From assembly GCA_964393105.1 (NCBI GenBank), contig CAYMSM010000027.1, positions 1 to 26,476 on the forward strand: a DNA stretch of 26,476 nt. The letters run 5' to 3'. Source of the stretch: CALMEC01 sp964393105. GTDB taxonomy: Bacteria > Actinomycetota > Thermoleophilia > Miltoncostaeales > Miltoncostaeaceae. The translations under genes and the position numbers were made by a program. Positions within the stretch are counted from its first letter, which is position 1. Every line of letters starts with the position of its first letter. The notes below the pieces were generated by a model. That model had not been told where the DNA came from. It made no database searches and saw only the letters and a program-made list of their open reading frames with translations. Of this stretch, positions 1 through 7,290 are shown piece after piece.

Positions 1-150
1 AACCGCGACGACGTCGTGCGTGGCGCAGAGGGCATCGGCCGGGACCTGGACGACCACATCCGCCTGATCGTCGCCGCTCTCGCGCCCATTGCAACGGAAC
101 TCGGGGTTGGCGACGAGCACGGAGTTCGTCCAAGGCTGGATGCCATATAA
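1..150 (+). CDS. HD-domain hydrolase, C-terminal end (5' truncated by window edge)
   Basis: Frame 1 is open from the first base to a TAA at 148-150 and gives the last 49 residues of a protein. The piece contains DDVVRGAEGIGRDLDDHI followed by a helix ending APIATELGV. From memory this matches the C-terminal end of the uncharacterised HD-superfamily hydrolases of the COG2316 type, which end in a segment like REDVIRGAEELGVDLDEHI. The metal-binding HD motif itself would lie upstream, outside the window, so activity cannot be judged. Third codon positions are mostly G or C as in neighbouring genes. It converges on the DedA gene, with only 36 bases between the two stop codons. Confidence 0.75.
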   Translation, partial: NRDDVVRGAEGIGRDLDDHIRLIVAALAPIATELGVGDEHGVRPRLDAI

Positions 151-186
151 CTTGCTTGCCACCAAGCTATCCCCGGGCGGGCACAA

Positions 187-858
187 CTACGACGGCGATT
201 GGCCAGCCTCGGCCTCGAGGCGGGCCTGCTCCTTCTCGTGCGCGATGTGCTTGCGCTCGCGTAGGGCAACGATGCCCGCGACGACGACGGCGACCCCGAG
301 TGCGATCAACAGGCCGATCCAGGGACGGTCCTTGAACGACTTGCCGAAGATGAAGCCCAACATCGCCGCCTGCGTGGACCAGAGCAGGGCACCGAGCGAA
401 TCGAAGATCAAAAAGCGTTTGAAGTCCATCTGGCCGGCGCCGCACGAGAGGTTGATGGCCAGGCGGATCCCCGGAAGAAACCGGCCGACGAACACCAGCG
501 CGGGCCCTCGTCGCTGCACCATGCGCTCTGCCGCAAGGACACGGTCGCGTCCCGCGACACGGGCGAAGAACCTGCGGATGCTCTCGCCGCCGGCACGTCC
601 TAACCAGTAGGCGCCGGAATCGCCGATCACTGCGCCGGCCGCGCCGGCCAGGATCACGCCGATCAGGCTGAGCGACCCCGTCGATGCGAGTGTGCCGCCC
701 GTCACGATGACAGTTTCGCCAGGAAAGAGCGGGAACACGCCGTCGCCCGCCACGATGCCGAGGATCGCCAGATAGCCGTGTTCGGTTGCCCAGTCGGTGA
801 ACCGGTCGAAGAACCCGGCGCTGGTCGCGGCGGTGAAGAATGTAAAAAACTTCAGCAT
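187..858 (-). CDS. DedA family integral membrane protein
   Basis: A 223-residue protein of the DedA/SNARE-associated (VTT) family. These are inner-membrane proteins thought to move or flip lipid carriers such as undecaprenyl phosphate and to support membrane homeostasis. What I see: an N-terminal amphipathic stretch, then GDGVFPLFPGETVIVTGG (around residues 38-55), which corresponds to the family's conserved acidic loop; a hydrophobic helix with GAVIGDSGAYWLGR; the basic signature FVGRFLPGIRLAIN (around 123-136), where the arginines are characteristic; and two further hydrophobic helices near 150-195. The tail is charged and cytosolic-looking. The length is normal for the family. The ATG at 858 has no clear Shine-Dalgarno sequence. 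It is divergent from the L,D-transpeptidase gene with 53 bases between starts, so the pair may share a cell-envelope control region. Confidence 0.93.
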   Translation of the reverse strand: MLKFFTFFTAATSAGFFDRFTDWATEHGYLAILGIVAGDGVFPLFPGETVIVTGGTLASTGSLSLIGVILAGAAGAVIGDSGAYWLGRAGGESIRRFFARVAGRDRVLAAERMVQRRGPALVFVGRFLPGIRLAINLSCGAGQMDFKRFLIFDSLGALLWSTQAAMLGFIFGKSFKDRPWIGLLIALGVAVVVAGIVALRERKHIAHEKEQARLEAEAGQSPS

Positions 859-911
859 GAGGGAGTAAAGAAGTTGAGGAGCCCGCGATTTGCGACGACA
901 ACAGGGTCATC

Positions 912-1838
912 ATGGCAGCAATGACAGCAGCCTCATCTCCTCGTCGTCGCCACGTGCTGGTGGTCCTCGGGCGCATACGAGAGGCACTGCGGCGATCCGG
1001 CGGCTGCAACCCGTCGCCAGACGATCCGCGCGAGATCGCCGTTGTTCCCGATCGCGGCGAGGCTCCCGGGCACCGCCCGACTCGGGTTTCGCTCGCCGTA
1101 TCGACACGGCGCGTGTTCTCGTACGCGCCCTTCGCGGCCCTGGTCTGCGCAGCGCTTGTCGTCGTCACACCGGATGGTGCGCATGCAGTGCCGCCTCCGG
1201 CGCCGACGCAGGTTGTCCCCCCGACGCCGTGGTGGTCCTGGGCTGCGCGGGTGCTGGCTCCGACGACTGTCCGCGCCGCCCCCAATCTGGGCGCCAAGTC
1301 ACTCGGTGTCTTGCAGCCGACGACACCGCACGCGGATGGTCCGACGACCTTGCTCGTCCTCGAGACACGACTCGTCGGAAAGACCGAGTGGGCGCGGTTG
1401 CTGCTGGCGCAGCGCCCCAACGGCTCCAGCGGGTGGGTGCGGTCCGACGTTCTGCGTTTCCGCCTCAACCCGATGCGGATCATCATCGACCAGAGCGATC
1501 GGCGCACGAATGTGCTGCGAAACGGCAGGCAGGTGCTGTCGGTGCGAAACGCCGTCGGCACCCCTGCGACGCCGACCCCGACCGGCCGGTTCGCGGTCGC
1601 CGAGGAGATCCGGGTCCCCAGCGGTTTTCTGGGCCCGATGGTGCTCGTGACGAGCGGCTTCTCTGAGGTCCTCAACGAGTACGCGGGCGGCAACGGCCGG
1701 TTCGCCATGCACGGCACAAGCCTCCCGGGCCTGATCGGCACCAGGGCAAGCCACGGCTGCATCCGTCATCTGAACGCGGACATCCTGCGCATCGCGTCGC
1801 TGGTGTCTCCGGGGACGCCGATCATCATCCGCAAGTAA
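912..1838 (+). CDS. L,D-transpeptidase (YkuD domain) with N-terminal membrane anchor and SH3-like region
   Basis: 308 residues from ATG 912. The YkuD catalytic signature is complete near the C-terminus: His267 in MHGTS and then SHGCIRH with the nucleophile Cys283. This family makes 3-3 crosslinks in peptidoglycan or attaches proteins to it, outside the membrane. Domain order: a basic N-terminus, a hydrophobic stretch APFAALVCAALVVVTP (about residues 75-90) ending in an AHA signal-like site, an SH3-like segment (about 115-175), then the YkuD domain with PTPTGRFAV. The first 13 codons from 912 are poor in G/C third positions, so the true start may be later, for example the GTG near 954-960 or one just before the hydrophobic segment. 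A terminator-like hairpin follows the stop. The start is uncertain; the function is secure. Confidence 0.9.
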   Translation: MAAMTAASSPRRRHVLVVLGRIREALRRSGGCNPSPDDPREIAVVPDRGEAPGHRPTRVSLAVSTRRVFSYAPFAALVCAALVVVTPDGAHAVPPPAPTQVVPPTPWWSWAARVLAPTTVRAAPNLGAKSLGVLQPTTPHADGPTTLLVLETRLVGKTEWARLLLAQRPNGSSGWVRSDVLRFRLNPMRIIIDQSDRRTNVLRNGRQVLSVRNAVGTPATPTPTGRFAVAEEIRVPSGFLGPMVLVTSGFSEVLNEYAGGNGRFAMHGTSLPGLIGTRASHGCIRHLNADILRIASLVSPGTPIIIRK

Positions 1839-1857
1839 GGGCGCAAGAGAATCTGCA

Positions 1858-1900
1858 CGCCCTCGGCCGTCGTCTCGATGACGGTCGCCTACCGAGGGCG
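1858..1900 (+). terminator. Hairpin after the L,D-transpeptidase gene
   Basis: CGCCCTCGG (1858-1866) pairs perfectly with CCGAGGGCG (1892-1900), and an inner CCGTC/GACGG stem extends it. It starts 20 bases after the stop. No T-run follows, which is common for high-GC actinobacterial terminators. The assignment as terminator is inferred from position. Confidence 0.55.
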
Positions 1901-1938
1901 GGTGTCGCCCTGAGTCTCTGATTTCGCGGGCTTTGATG

Positions 1939-1977
1939 TGTGACGAAACGTCACAGAAGTCACTCGGTTGATGTGAC
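1939..1977. promoter_or_regulatory. GTGAC palindrome cluster, possible CRP/FNR-like operator
   Basis: TGTGACG-AAA-CGTCACA at 1939-1955 is a perfect inverted repeat with 7-base arms. It is followed by GTCAC (1959-1963) and, nine bases later, GTGAC (1973-1977), a second inverted pair. TGTGA/TCACA arms recall CRP-family sites, but the spacer here is 7 rather than 6. No gene starts just downstream on either strand: the neighbours are convergent. It may therefore be an orphan site or part of an unseen RNA promoter. Apart from the hairpin before it and the repeat element after it, I see nothing else in 1839-2042. Confidence 0.35.
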
Positions 1978-2042
1978 GATTGGCCGTCGCGTGCAGAGCC
2001 AATTGGCCGTGTTATCAACGTCGCGATTCGGCTCCAGGGGTG

Positions 2043-2204
2043 AGTGGTCTCCGTCGGAAGCACGTCGCTCAATCCCCGAGCGAAAATCGAGCGAGGCAAG
2101 GACGCAGGAAGTCCTGCATATCTGCCGATATTCGGGCGACCGAGGACGCCCATCCGACGATCTGCAGCCGGCGATCCACGATCGAACTTCCGGCGGAGAC
2201 CACT
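2043..2204 (+). repeat. 162-bp inverted-repeat (MITE-like) element, copy A
   Basis: The element begins AGTGGTCTCCGTCGGAAG and ends CTTCCGGCGGAGACCACT, so its ends are inverted repeats with one mismatch in the outer 17-18 bases. A second copy lies at 12360-12523 in the opposite orientation with roughly 90% identity by hand alignment. Inside are small hairpins kept in both copies: GCAGG-4 nt-CCTGC, and GGGCG-8 nt-CGCCC. An ATATC-TGCC-GATAT hairpin is perfect in this copy. Every reading frame is similarly conserved between copies, so conservation is at DNA or RNA level rather than in a peptide. The right end touches the TAA stop (2204-2206) of the methyltransferase gene on the minus strand. No target duplication is visible. 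Confidence 0.8.
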
Positions 2205-2920
2205 TAGGTCCTGCGCACGCCCCAGATGACGACGGCGGCGCCGAACGTCAGGCGCTTGACCCGCAGGTCCTCGATGCCCGCCGCGCGGTGCATGTCGACG
2301 ACCTCGCTCATCGGATGGGCGCGCCAGAACTCCGGGATGCTCGTCCGCAGGAACGACATGGCGTGACCCCAACCCGGTGACATCGCGCGGCCGGCAAGCG
2401 GCGCGACGACGCCGGTGAACGCATGCCAGCCCAGACGGGGCACGAGCGCCGGCGGCACGCCGAACTCCAGGCTCGCGACGACGCCGCCGGTGCGAACGAC
2501 CCTGGCGAGCTCGCGGAGCGTCGCGGCGGGATCTGCCACATAGCGCAGCAGGTAAGTGAACGTGAGCGCGTCGAACGACGCATCCGGGAACGGCAGCCGC
2601 TCGGCTTCACCCCGTATCAGGGTGATCCGATCGCCAAGGCCGGCCTGGTCGACCGCGCGGCGCCCTTGTGCGAGCATGTCGGGGTTCTGGTCGATGCCCG
2701 TGACGCGACACCCGCTACGGGTGGCAAGCTCGATTGCGACCGCCGCGGTCCCGGTTGCGACGTCCAGGACGTGGGCGTCTGAGTCGACGGTGGCGTGGTC
2801 GACAAGGAACCGCCGCCAACGGGCATCCTGCCCCAGCGACAACCGGGAGCCCCCCGTCAGGTAGCCGTCCGAGATTCCCGTGAACAGCGACTGCGTCGCG
2901 TCCTTCCTCGTGCCGCTCAG
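2204..2920 (-). CDS. UbiE/COQ5-like class I SAM-dependent methyltransferase
   Basis: A methyltransferase of the menaquinone/ubiquinone (UbiE-like) group, which methylates demethylmenaquinone-type substrates; the exact substrate here is inferred. Visible motifs: SLGQDARWRR near the start, motif I VLDVATGTA, the acidic residue in VTGIDQNPDML, GEAERLPFPDASFDALT, and LRYVADPAATLRELARVVRTGG. The family's usual N-terminal segment is present as LFTGISDGYLTGGS, but it lies upstream of the only standard start (TTG 2842). No ATG, GTG or TTG occurs between the frame's upstream stop and 2842. A CTG at 2920-2918 overlaps the TGA of the thioredoxin gene (CTGA), so I place the start there and treat it as translationally coupled. 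If only TTG 2842 is used, the protein has 212 residues and loses this segment. The stop abuts repeat copy A. Confidence 0.8.
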   Translation of the reverse strand: MSGTRKDATQSLFTGISDGYLTGGSRLSLGQDARWRRFLVDHATVDSDAHVLDVATGTAAVAIELATRSGCRVTGIDQNPDMLAQGRRAVDQAGLGDRITLIRGEAERLPFPDASFDALTFTYLLRYVADPAATLRELARVVRTGGVVASLEFGVPPALVPRLGWHAFTGVVAPLAGRAMSPGWGHAMSFLRTSIPEFWRAHPMSEVVDMHRAAGIEDLRVKRLTFGAAVVIWGVRRT

Positions 2921-3654
2921 TAGAGCGCCTGCGACAACCGCCGCCGGAATCGTACGGTGAGGGGGTGCTGGTCACCCAGCTCGCGGAAGACGCCCACCAT
3001 CGCGCCGCGCACCGTGTCCCGCACATCACCGGACGTTCCGCGGACCGCATCCAGCAAGTGCATGAGCGCGCCCTCGCGATCGCCGCGATCGAGCGCGGCG
3101 AGCCCGGCCGCCACGTCCGGGTGGTCGATCACGCGCAGGCCCGCCAGCGCGAGCAGCCCTGAGGCGTCCAGATCGTGCGACGCCGGGCGCAGCACTGCAA
3201 CGGCCTCCTCGAGCCGGCCATCGGCCAGCATGATCCGGCCCAGCGCGACGCGGGCGGGGGTTGAGCCGGCGTCGCGCACCAGCGCCTCGCGAAGCGAGTC
3301 CTCGTCTCCTGCGGCAACCAGCTTCTCGACCGCCGATGGGATGACCTTGTTGAAGAACGACTCGATCGATGGCTCTGGCTGCACGCCGACGAACTCCGCC
3401 ACGATCGCGCCGTCGCGAAACCCCTTGACCGCGGGGATGCTCATGATCTCGTACTCGCGCGCAAGGCCAGGGTTGGCGTCGATGTCGACCTTGACCAGCA
3501 GCACCTCGCCGTCGCGACGCTCGGCAATCGCCTCGATCAGCGGCGCGAGCTGCCGGCAGGGGCCGCACCACGCAGCCCAGAAGTCCACGACGACGGGGGT
3601 CTCGCGGGACCTTTCGATGACCTCTGCCTGAAATGTCGCCTCGGTGACGTCCAC
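2917..3654 (-). CDS. Thioredoxin-fold protein with C-terminal TPR region (CnoX/YbbN-like)
   Basis: 245 residues from GTG 3654, chosen because AGGAGG lies 9 bases upstream. The N-terminal thioredoxin domain has WCGPC (Cys30, Cys33) and a cis-proline region MSIPAVKGF, so both redox cysteines are present. After about residue 110 the protein is helical and alanine-rich, with TPR-like repeats such as ARVALGRIMLADGRLEEAVAVL and GLAALDRGDREGALMHLLDAV. This architecture is that of CnoX/YbbN, a chaperedoxin that protects unfolded proteins and can hand them to GroEL or DnaK. A tail such as RELGDQHPLTVRFRRRLSQAL is typical of this family. The stop overlaps the proposed CTG start of the downstream methyltransferase. 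Confidence 0.88.
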   Translation of the reverse strand: MDVTEATFQAEVIERSRETPVVVDFWAAWCGPCRQLAPLIEAIAERRDGEVLLVKVDIDANPGLAREYEIMSIPAVKGFRDGAIVAEFVGVQPEPSIESFFNKVIPSAVEKLVAAGDEDSLREALVRDAGSTPARVALGRIMLADGRLEEAVAVLRPASHDLDASGLLALAGLRVIDHPDVAAGLAALDRGDREGALMHLLDAVRGTSGDVRDTVRGAMVGVFRELGDQHPLTVRFRRRLSQALY

Positions 3655-3758
3655 CGCCGCCCACCTCCTCGTCTGCACGTGTACAGCTCGGAGGGTAGCG
3701 AACCCGCCGACGCCTGTGCCGACGCGGAGTGGGAGGACCGTCGGCGACGCGCGCGCGG

Positions 3759-4247
3759 TCAGACGCCGAGTAGGACCACGAGCTGCGTGCCGGCTGCGGT
3801 GGACTGCGCGTATGGCGTGCCGTCGAGCGCCGTGACCGTAGCCACCTGCAGGTCCTTTGCGAGCTGCTCGGCTGCCGGCCGTGACCCTTCGCGGTAGAAC
3901 ACGACCGTCGGTCCGGGCCTCGCGGTGGCGGTCCCGATCGACACCGTGGAGTATCCCAGTCCCCTGAGCGTCCTGGCGGTGCTCGCGGCAAGCCCTGCGC
4001 GCGTCGTACCGTTCATCACGCTCACCACCACCTTGTCGCGCGCCGGCGGTTCGGCTGGCGCGGGCGGCGCGACGGTTGTCGTCTTGGGTGCCGGGTCCAC
4101 GACGGTGACGTCGACGCGGGCGTCGGGCAGCGCAAGCTCGTCGTCGCCGACGCTGGCCAAGGCCCATCCGCCGACGAACCCCAGGATGAGGCATGACACG
4201 GCCAGGACGACAGGACGGATCCAGTTCGAAGACGACACGCCGACCAT
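3759..4247 (-). CDS. Membrane-anchored LytR C-terminal-domain protein
   Basis: 162 residues from ATG 4247. One membrane segment follows a short basic N-terminus (WIRPVVLAVSCLILGFVGGW, about residues 9-28), then a proline- and alanine-rich extracellular linker (about 50-72). The C-terminal domain runs VVVSVMNGTTRAGLAASTARTL to the end, where V-NGT-RAGLA-TA--L--GY is the recognisable core of the LytR_C (PF13399) domain. That domain is found after LytR-CpsA-Psr enzymes or alone, as in the mycobacterial Cei protein, and is linked to cell-envelope integrity. There is no catalytic LCP domain here. The start has no strong Shine-Dalgarno. The gene is divergent from the helicase gene across a 250-base region, and the thioredoxin gene follows it after 104 bases. 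Confidence 0.85.
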   Translation of the reverse strand: MVGVSSSNWIRPVVLAVSCLILGFVGGWALASVGDDELALPDARVDVTVVDPAPKTTTVAPPAPAEPPARDKVVVSVMNGTTRAGLAASTARTLRGLGYSTVSIGTATARPGPTVVFYREGSRPAAEQLAKDLQVATVTALDGTPYAQSTAAGTQLVVLLGV

Positions 4248-4333
4248 CGTATCGACGGCGTCTGACGGACCCGAGTGCGCGCGATTTCGCAGATCAGGAG
4301 AACGTACCGCGCTGTTGTCGCGCCGGCAGGTGG

Positions 4334-4339
4334 TACACT
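4334..4339 (+). promoter_or_regulatory. Possible -10 element (TACACT) upstream of the helicase leader
   Basis: TACACT fits the actinobacterial TANNNT -10 hexamer and would start a transcript near 4346, giving a leader of about 150 bases before the helicase ATG. No good TTGACA-like -35 is visible at the right distance (TTGTCG at 4315 has a spacer of only 13). The assignment is tentative. Confidence 0.35.
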
Positions 4340-4373
4340 TGCGGCGCGCGCCGATCGGGGCGCCCGTCCGGCA

Positions 4374-4437
4374 GGTCCCGAACTCCCAGGCCACGCGGCC
4401 CCGGAGTACCGACACAGAGATCGCAGCACTCGGGACC
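4374..4437 (+). ncRNA. Structured leader or small RNA upstream of the helicase gene
   Basis: GGTCCCGA (4374-4381) pairs perfectly with TCGGGACC (4430-4437). Directly inside, ACTCC (4382-4386) pairs with GGAGT (4403-4407), with GGCC (4389-4392) pairing GGCC (4397-4400) across an ACGC loop and a 2x2 internal loop. A 22-base single-stranded linker with purine-rich ACACAGAGATCGCAG follows. This is more structure than expected in a plain 5' region, and I do not recognise it as SRP RNA, 6S RNA or a known riboswitch. The rest of 4248-4497 holds the divergent promoters of the helicase and LytR_C genes. Its function is unknown. Confidence 0.4.
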
Positions 4438-4497
4438 GAAGTAGACGCCACCGGGCACAGCTCGCTGCAGAGGAGCGCGCGAACCATCGTTGGGGGC

Positions 4498-7059
4498 ATG
4501 ACCGAACCGACCACCGTCGCGGCCGACCCGCGAGCCGACGCACTCAGACAGGCACTCGCCGACCCCGCGACCGCGTGGCCGGGGGTGTCGCTGCGCGAGC
4601 ACCAGTTGGAGGCGCTCGACGAACTCGCCACGCACCTGCACATGGGTGCGAGCAGGACGTGGATCCACGCCCCCACGGGGTCCGGCAAGACGATCACGTT
4701 CTGCGCGCTGGCAGCGGCGCTCAAGGTCCCGACGCTTGTCCTCGTGCCGCGGCGCAACCTGGCCGACCAGACGGCGGCGGCGTTGGTGCGCCACTTCCCC
4801 GGCGTGCCCTACAACATGGACGGTCCGACGGCTGCGGGGCGCCACGGCGTGACGATCGCGACATATCAGGCGAGCCTGCGCCACCAGGACGAGATGGAGT
4901 GGGAGCGCATCGGCCTTGTCATCTGCGACGAGGCCCACACCACGCTTGGCCAGCAGACGAGAAGGCTGCTCGACCGCGCCGAAAAGGCGACGCTTGCGGG
5001 GTTCACCGCCACGCCGGCGACGACGACGGGCCATGTGGAGCAGGTCTTCGGTCCGGTCGCCGCGACGCTCGACCGGCTCGAGGCCATCAGGCGGGGCATC
5101 CTCGCTCCGCTTCGCAGCTTGCGGGTGGAGCGGGCGGTCGACCTGTCGGACGTCGTGCGCGTCCGTGGCGACTTCGATCAGGCGAGCCTGGGTCGGGCGC
5201 TCGATCGGGCCCTGTGGCATCAGGCCTGCGCCGATGTGTGGGCCGAGCACTTCGGTCCGCTGGGACTCGCGGGCGTCGCCTACACCGCCACCGTCGCGCA
5301 GGCCCACGCTCTGGCGGAGGAGATGCAGGCGCGCGACGTCAAGGCGGCGGCGGTCTCGGGGCAGACGCCGCTGCGCGAGCTCAACCGGGTCCTCGCCCGG
5401 TTCGGTCGGGGCGAGATCGACGTGTTGTGCAACGCGGACCTGCTGACCGAAGGCTGGGACGAGACCCGGGCCGCGGTGGTGATGCACCTTGCGCCGACGA
5501 CGTCCGAGCGCGTCTTCGTGCAGCGACTGGGACGGGTGATGCGTCCCGACGAGGGTAAGGAGGCCGTCTCGGTCGAGTTCCTGCCCGCCGGCGATCCGAT
5601 GGGCGTTCAGACCAGTCACGACCTGTACGGCATGGGGTGGTACAAGCCGCTCGGCCGTGTCGCCGGACCTCCCGACGCGGCGGAGTCGGGCAAGCTCGCC
5701 GTGGCGGCAAAGCTGTTGGCCGATCGGGACGGCGGCGGCGCCAAGCTTGTCAACCCGTCCGCCTCGCCCGCCAACATCGCCGCGGGACTCGCAGACGGCG
5801 GCTGGCGTGGCGCCGACCCAGGGGTGCTGCCCCGTGGTGCGCTCGAGGACTGGGTCGCAGCGGCCGGGCGGGACATCACGATCCCCGAGCTCGTCGACCG
5901 GCTGACCGTGGGCGTGGGCGAGCAGGCCGCCCTGGCATGGTGGGCACTGACCGGTGTTGTCGCGCGCAAGGCCGTTGACGGCGAGGATCAGCCGGTCTGG
6001 CGTGCATGGGCGACCGGCGTGCTCGTCCAGCCCGACCTGCGTAGCGGCCTGCCTGCCGATGCCCCGCGCAGCATTCTCGACCGCTTGCGCATGACCTCGC
6101 GTGAGCGGCTGCGTGCCCTGTGGTGGCACGGCGACCAGGCGGGCAAATGGGATCGGCTGGCGTCGCTCGAACAGCTCGCGCGCTCAGGAGAGCGGCGACG
6201 GCGCTGGTCTGCGCTGGACGAGGCATCCACATGGGCGCCGGGATGGGCTTGGGATCTCTCGCGCTCACTCGCCGATCTTCGTCCGGGTCGTAATCAGGAG
6301 CTCCACCGCATCGCCTCGTGGGAGGCACGCCACATCATCGGGCACGGCGGCGAGCTTGCTTTGATCGCGAGTTGGCTCAGAGGAGCGGGCGAGCCGCCGC
6401 CACCCCCGGCCCCGCCGGCGACGCCGCCCACCCTTCGACTGGGCCAGGCTGCCCGGCTGGTGATGATGTTGGGGCCTGGCGACGTTCCGTCACGACCCGA
6501 GTACCTGCGGATGTGTGCCCGCGGCGCTGCTGCCTGCGGTGGCTGGGCGGGGATGCGCGCGTTCCTGGACGGCGTCGACTGGTCGACGCCGGACGCGGTG
6601 CGCTCGCTGCGCGCAGCCGTTGGCGCCACCGCACAGCGAGCCCTGTCGAGCCCCCGCGCGTGGAATGCCCAGCGCGCCAAGTCCCCCCGACTTCCCGAGC
6701 CGTCCGTCGTCGGGATCGGCGGATCAGAGGGCGAGAACGGCGAGGGGCGCGCGCCCCGCCGGCGCAGACGCCGTCGCCGTCTGCAGACGGATGCGGTCGA
6801 CGGAATGCCGGCGGCCATGAATGGTGATGGGTCACAGGAGACGCGGGTTTTGGCAGCAGAGGGCACGTCTACAGAGAACGGCGCCGCACCCGTGGATGCT
6901 CAGCAGCCAACTCGTAAGCGCCGCCGCCGCCGCCGCCGAAAGAAGCCGGTGGGGGTCGAGGCGACGAATGGGAGCGGCGGCGCTCCATCGGCGTCGGACC
7001 GCGGAGACGATCCGGTGGGGCACGATTCATCTGACGCCGCCGAGCCGTCGGCCGTCTGA
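4498..7059 (+). CDS. DEAH-box superfamily 2 helicase with arginine-rich C-terminal tail
   Basis: 853 residues from ATG 4498. The SF2 motifs are all present: HAPTGSGKT (Walker A, about 57-65), LVLVPRRNLADQ (Ia), ICDEAHTT (DEAH near 144), GFTATPAT (III, near 171), a second RecA-like domain with VSGQTPLRELNRVLARF and LLTEGWDE, and QRLGRVMRPDEGK (VI, near 342). This places it with type III restriction/Rad25-like (ResIII plus Helicase_C) DNA or RNA translocases. Residues 380-750 are a helical, tryptophan-rich region I do not recognise. The tail carries two runs of eight or nine basic residues near 756 and 807 (RRRRRRRR and RKRRRRRRRKK) in low-complexity acidic and glycine-rich sequence, as in nucleic-acid-binding tails. 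No nuclease or methylase partner is adjacent. The ATG has no well-spaced Shine-Dalgarno. Confidence 0.9.
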   Translation: MTEPTTVAADPRADALRQALADPATAWPGVSLREHQLEALDELATHLHMGASRTWIHAPTGSGKTITFCALAAALKVPTLVLVPRRNLADQTAAALVRHFPGVPYNMDGPTAAGRHGVTIATYQASLRHQDEMEWERIGLVICDEAHTTLGQQTRRLLDRAEKATLAGFTATPATTTGHVEQVFGPVAATLDRLEAIRRGILAPLRSLRVERAVDLSDVVRVRGDFDQASLGRALDRALWHQACADVWAEHFGPLGLAGVAYTATVAQAHALAEEMQARDVKAAAVSGQTPLRELNRVLARFGRGEIDVLCNADLLTEGWDETRAAVVMHLAPTTSERVFVQRLGRVMRPDEGKEAVSVEFLPAGDPMGVQTSHDLYGMGWYKPLGRVAGPPDAAESGKLAVAAKLLADRDGGGAKLVNPSASPANIAAGLADGGWRGADPGVLPRGALEDWVAAAGRDITIPELVDRLTVGVGEQAALAWWALTGVVARKAVDGEDQPVWRAWATGVLVQPDLRSGLPADAPRSILDRLRMTSRERLRALWWHGDQAGKWDRLASLEQLARSGERRRRWSALDEASTWAPGWAWDLSRSLADLRPGRNQELHRIASWEARHIIGHGGELALIASWLRGAGEPPPPPAPPATPPTLRLGQAARLVMMLGPGDVPSRPEYLRMCARGAAACGGWAGMRAFLDGVDWSTPDAVRSLRAAVGATAQRALSSPRAWNAQRAKSPRLPEPSVVGIGGSEGENGEGRAPRRRRRRRRLQTDAVDGMPAAMNGDGSQETRVLAAEGTSTENGAAPVDAQQPTRKRRRRRRRKKPVGVEATNGSGGAPSASDRGDDPVGHDSSDAAEPSAV

Positions 7060-7061
7060 CC

Positions 7062-7262
7062 TTTGTGTCGGTGCACGAGATTTCGGGCCGGTCGCGCATC
7101 GCGGAGAGGACGTAATCGAGGTCCGCCTCGCTCAGATCGTGCAACTCGAAGTTCGCGACGCCGCGAACGAGTCCGTTGAGCGGGCCGTTCGACTGGATGG
7201 CGTTCAGCCATGCAGCGGATCGGCATGTCGTGGATGATCGCCAGGATGTCATACGTGCGTTT
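7062..7262 (-). pseudogene. Possible decayed coding fragment, frameshifted
   Basis: On the minus strand, RTYDILAIIHDMPIRC (about 7259-7212) and then, in another frame, NAIQSNGPLNGLVRGVANFE continuing to DLSEADLDYVLSAMRDRPEIS (about 7210-7075) both show strongly G/C-rich third positions and protein-like composition. Together they look like one gene with a one-base shift near 7215. I do not recognise the family, and no clear stop or start belongs to it. The plus strand of the same stretch is a weaker coding candidate. It lies between the helicase stop and the small gene at 7291. Confidence 0.25.
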
Positions 7263-7277
7263 GCCACCAAACCGCCC

Positions 7278-7283
7278 TATCGT
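7278..7283 (+). promoter_or_regulatory. -10 element (TATCGT) for the small gene at 7291
   Basis: TATCGT ends 7 bases before GTG 7291, the spacing expected if transcription starts at or next to the start codon (leaderless mRNA). It would drive the whole rightward run from the small gene through the VWA genes, which have short gaps or overlaps. Confidence 0.5.
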
Positions 7284-7290
7284 TCGAGGG

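Noticed and set aside
2044..2229. Small peptide gene encoded in repeat copy A
   Set aside because: All three frames are preserved similarly between the two copies, there is no ribosome-binding site, and copy B lacks a matching end, so conservation is not protein-driven.
4345..4440. SRP RNA, 6S RNA or 5S rRNA in the helicase leader
   Set aside because: The SRP tetraloop region with GGAAG...AGCAG is absent, there is no 6S-like central bubble, and no 5S signature was found.
4294..6129. Long open frame on the minus strand opposite the helicase
   Set aside because: It mirrors a gene with all SF2 motifs; its composition is that of an antisense shadow in high-GC DNA, and no domain is recognisable.
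7210..7290. Longer N-terminus for the small gene using ATG 7210
   Set aside because: Third positions are poor in G/C before 7291, and the leaderless hexamer points to GTG 7291.
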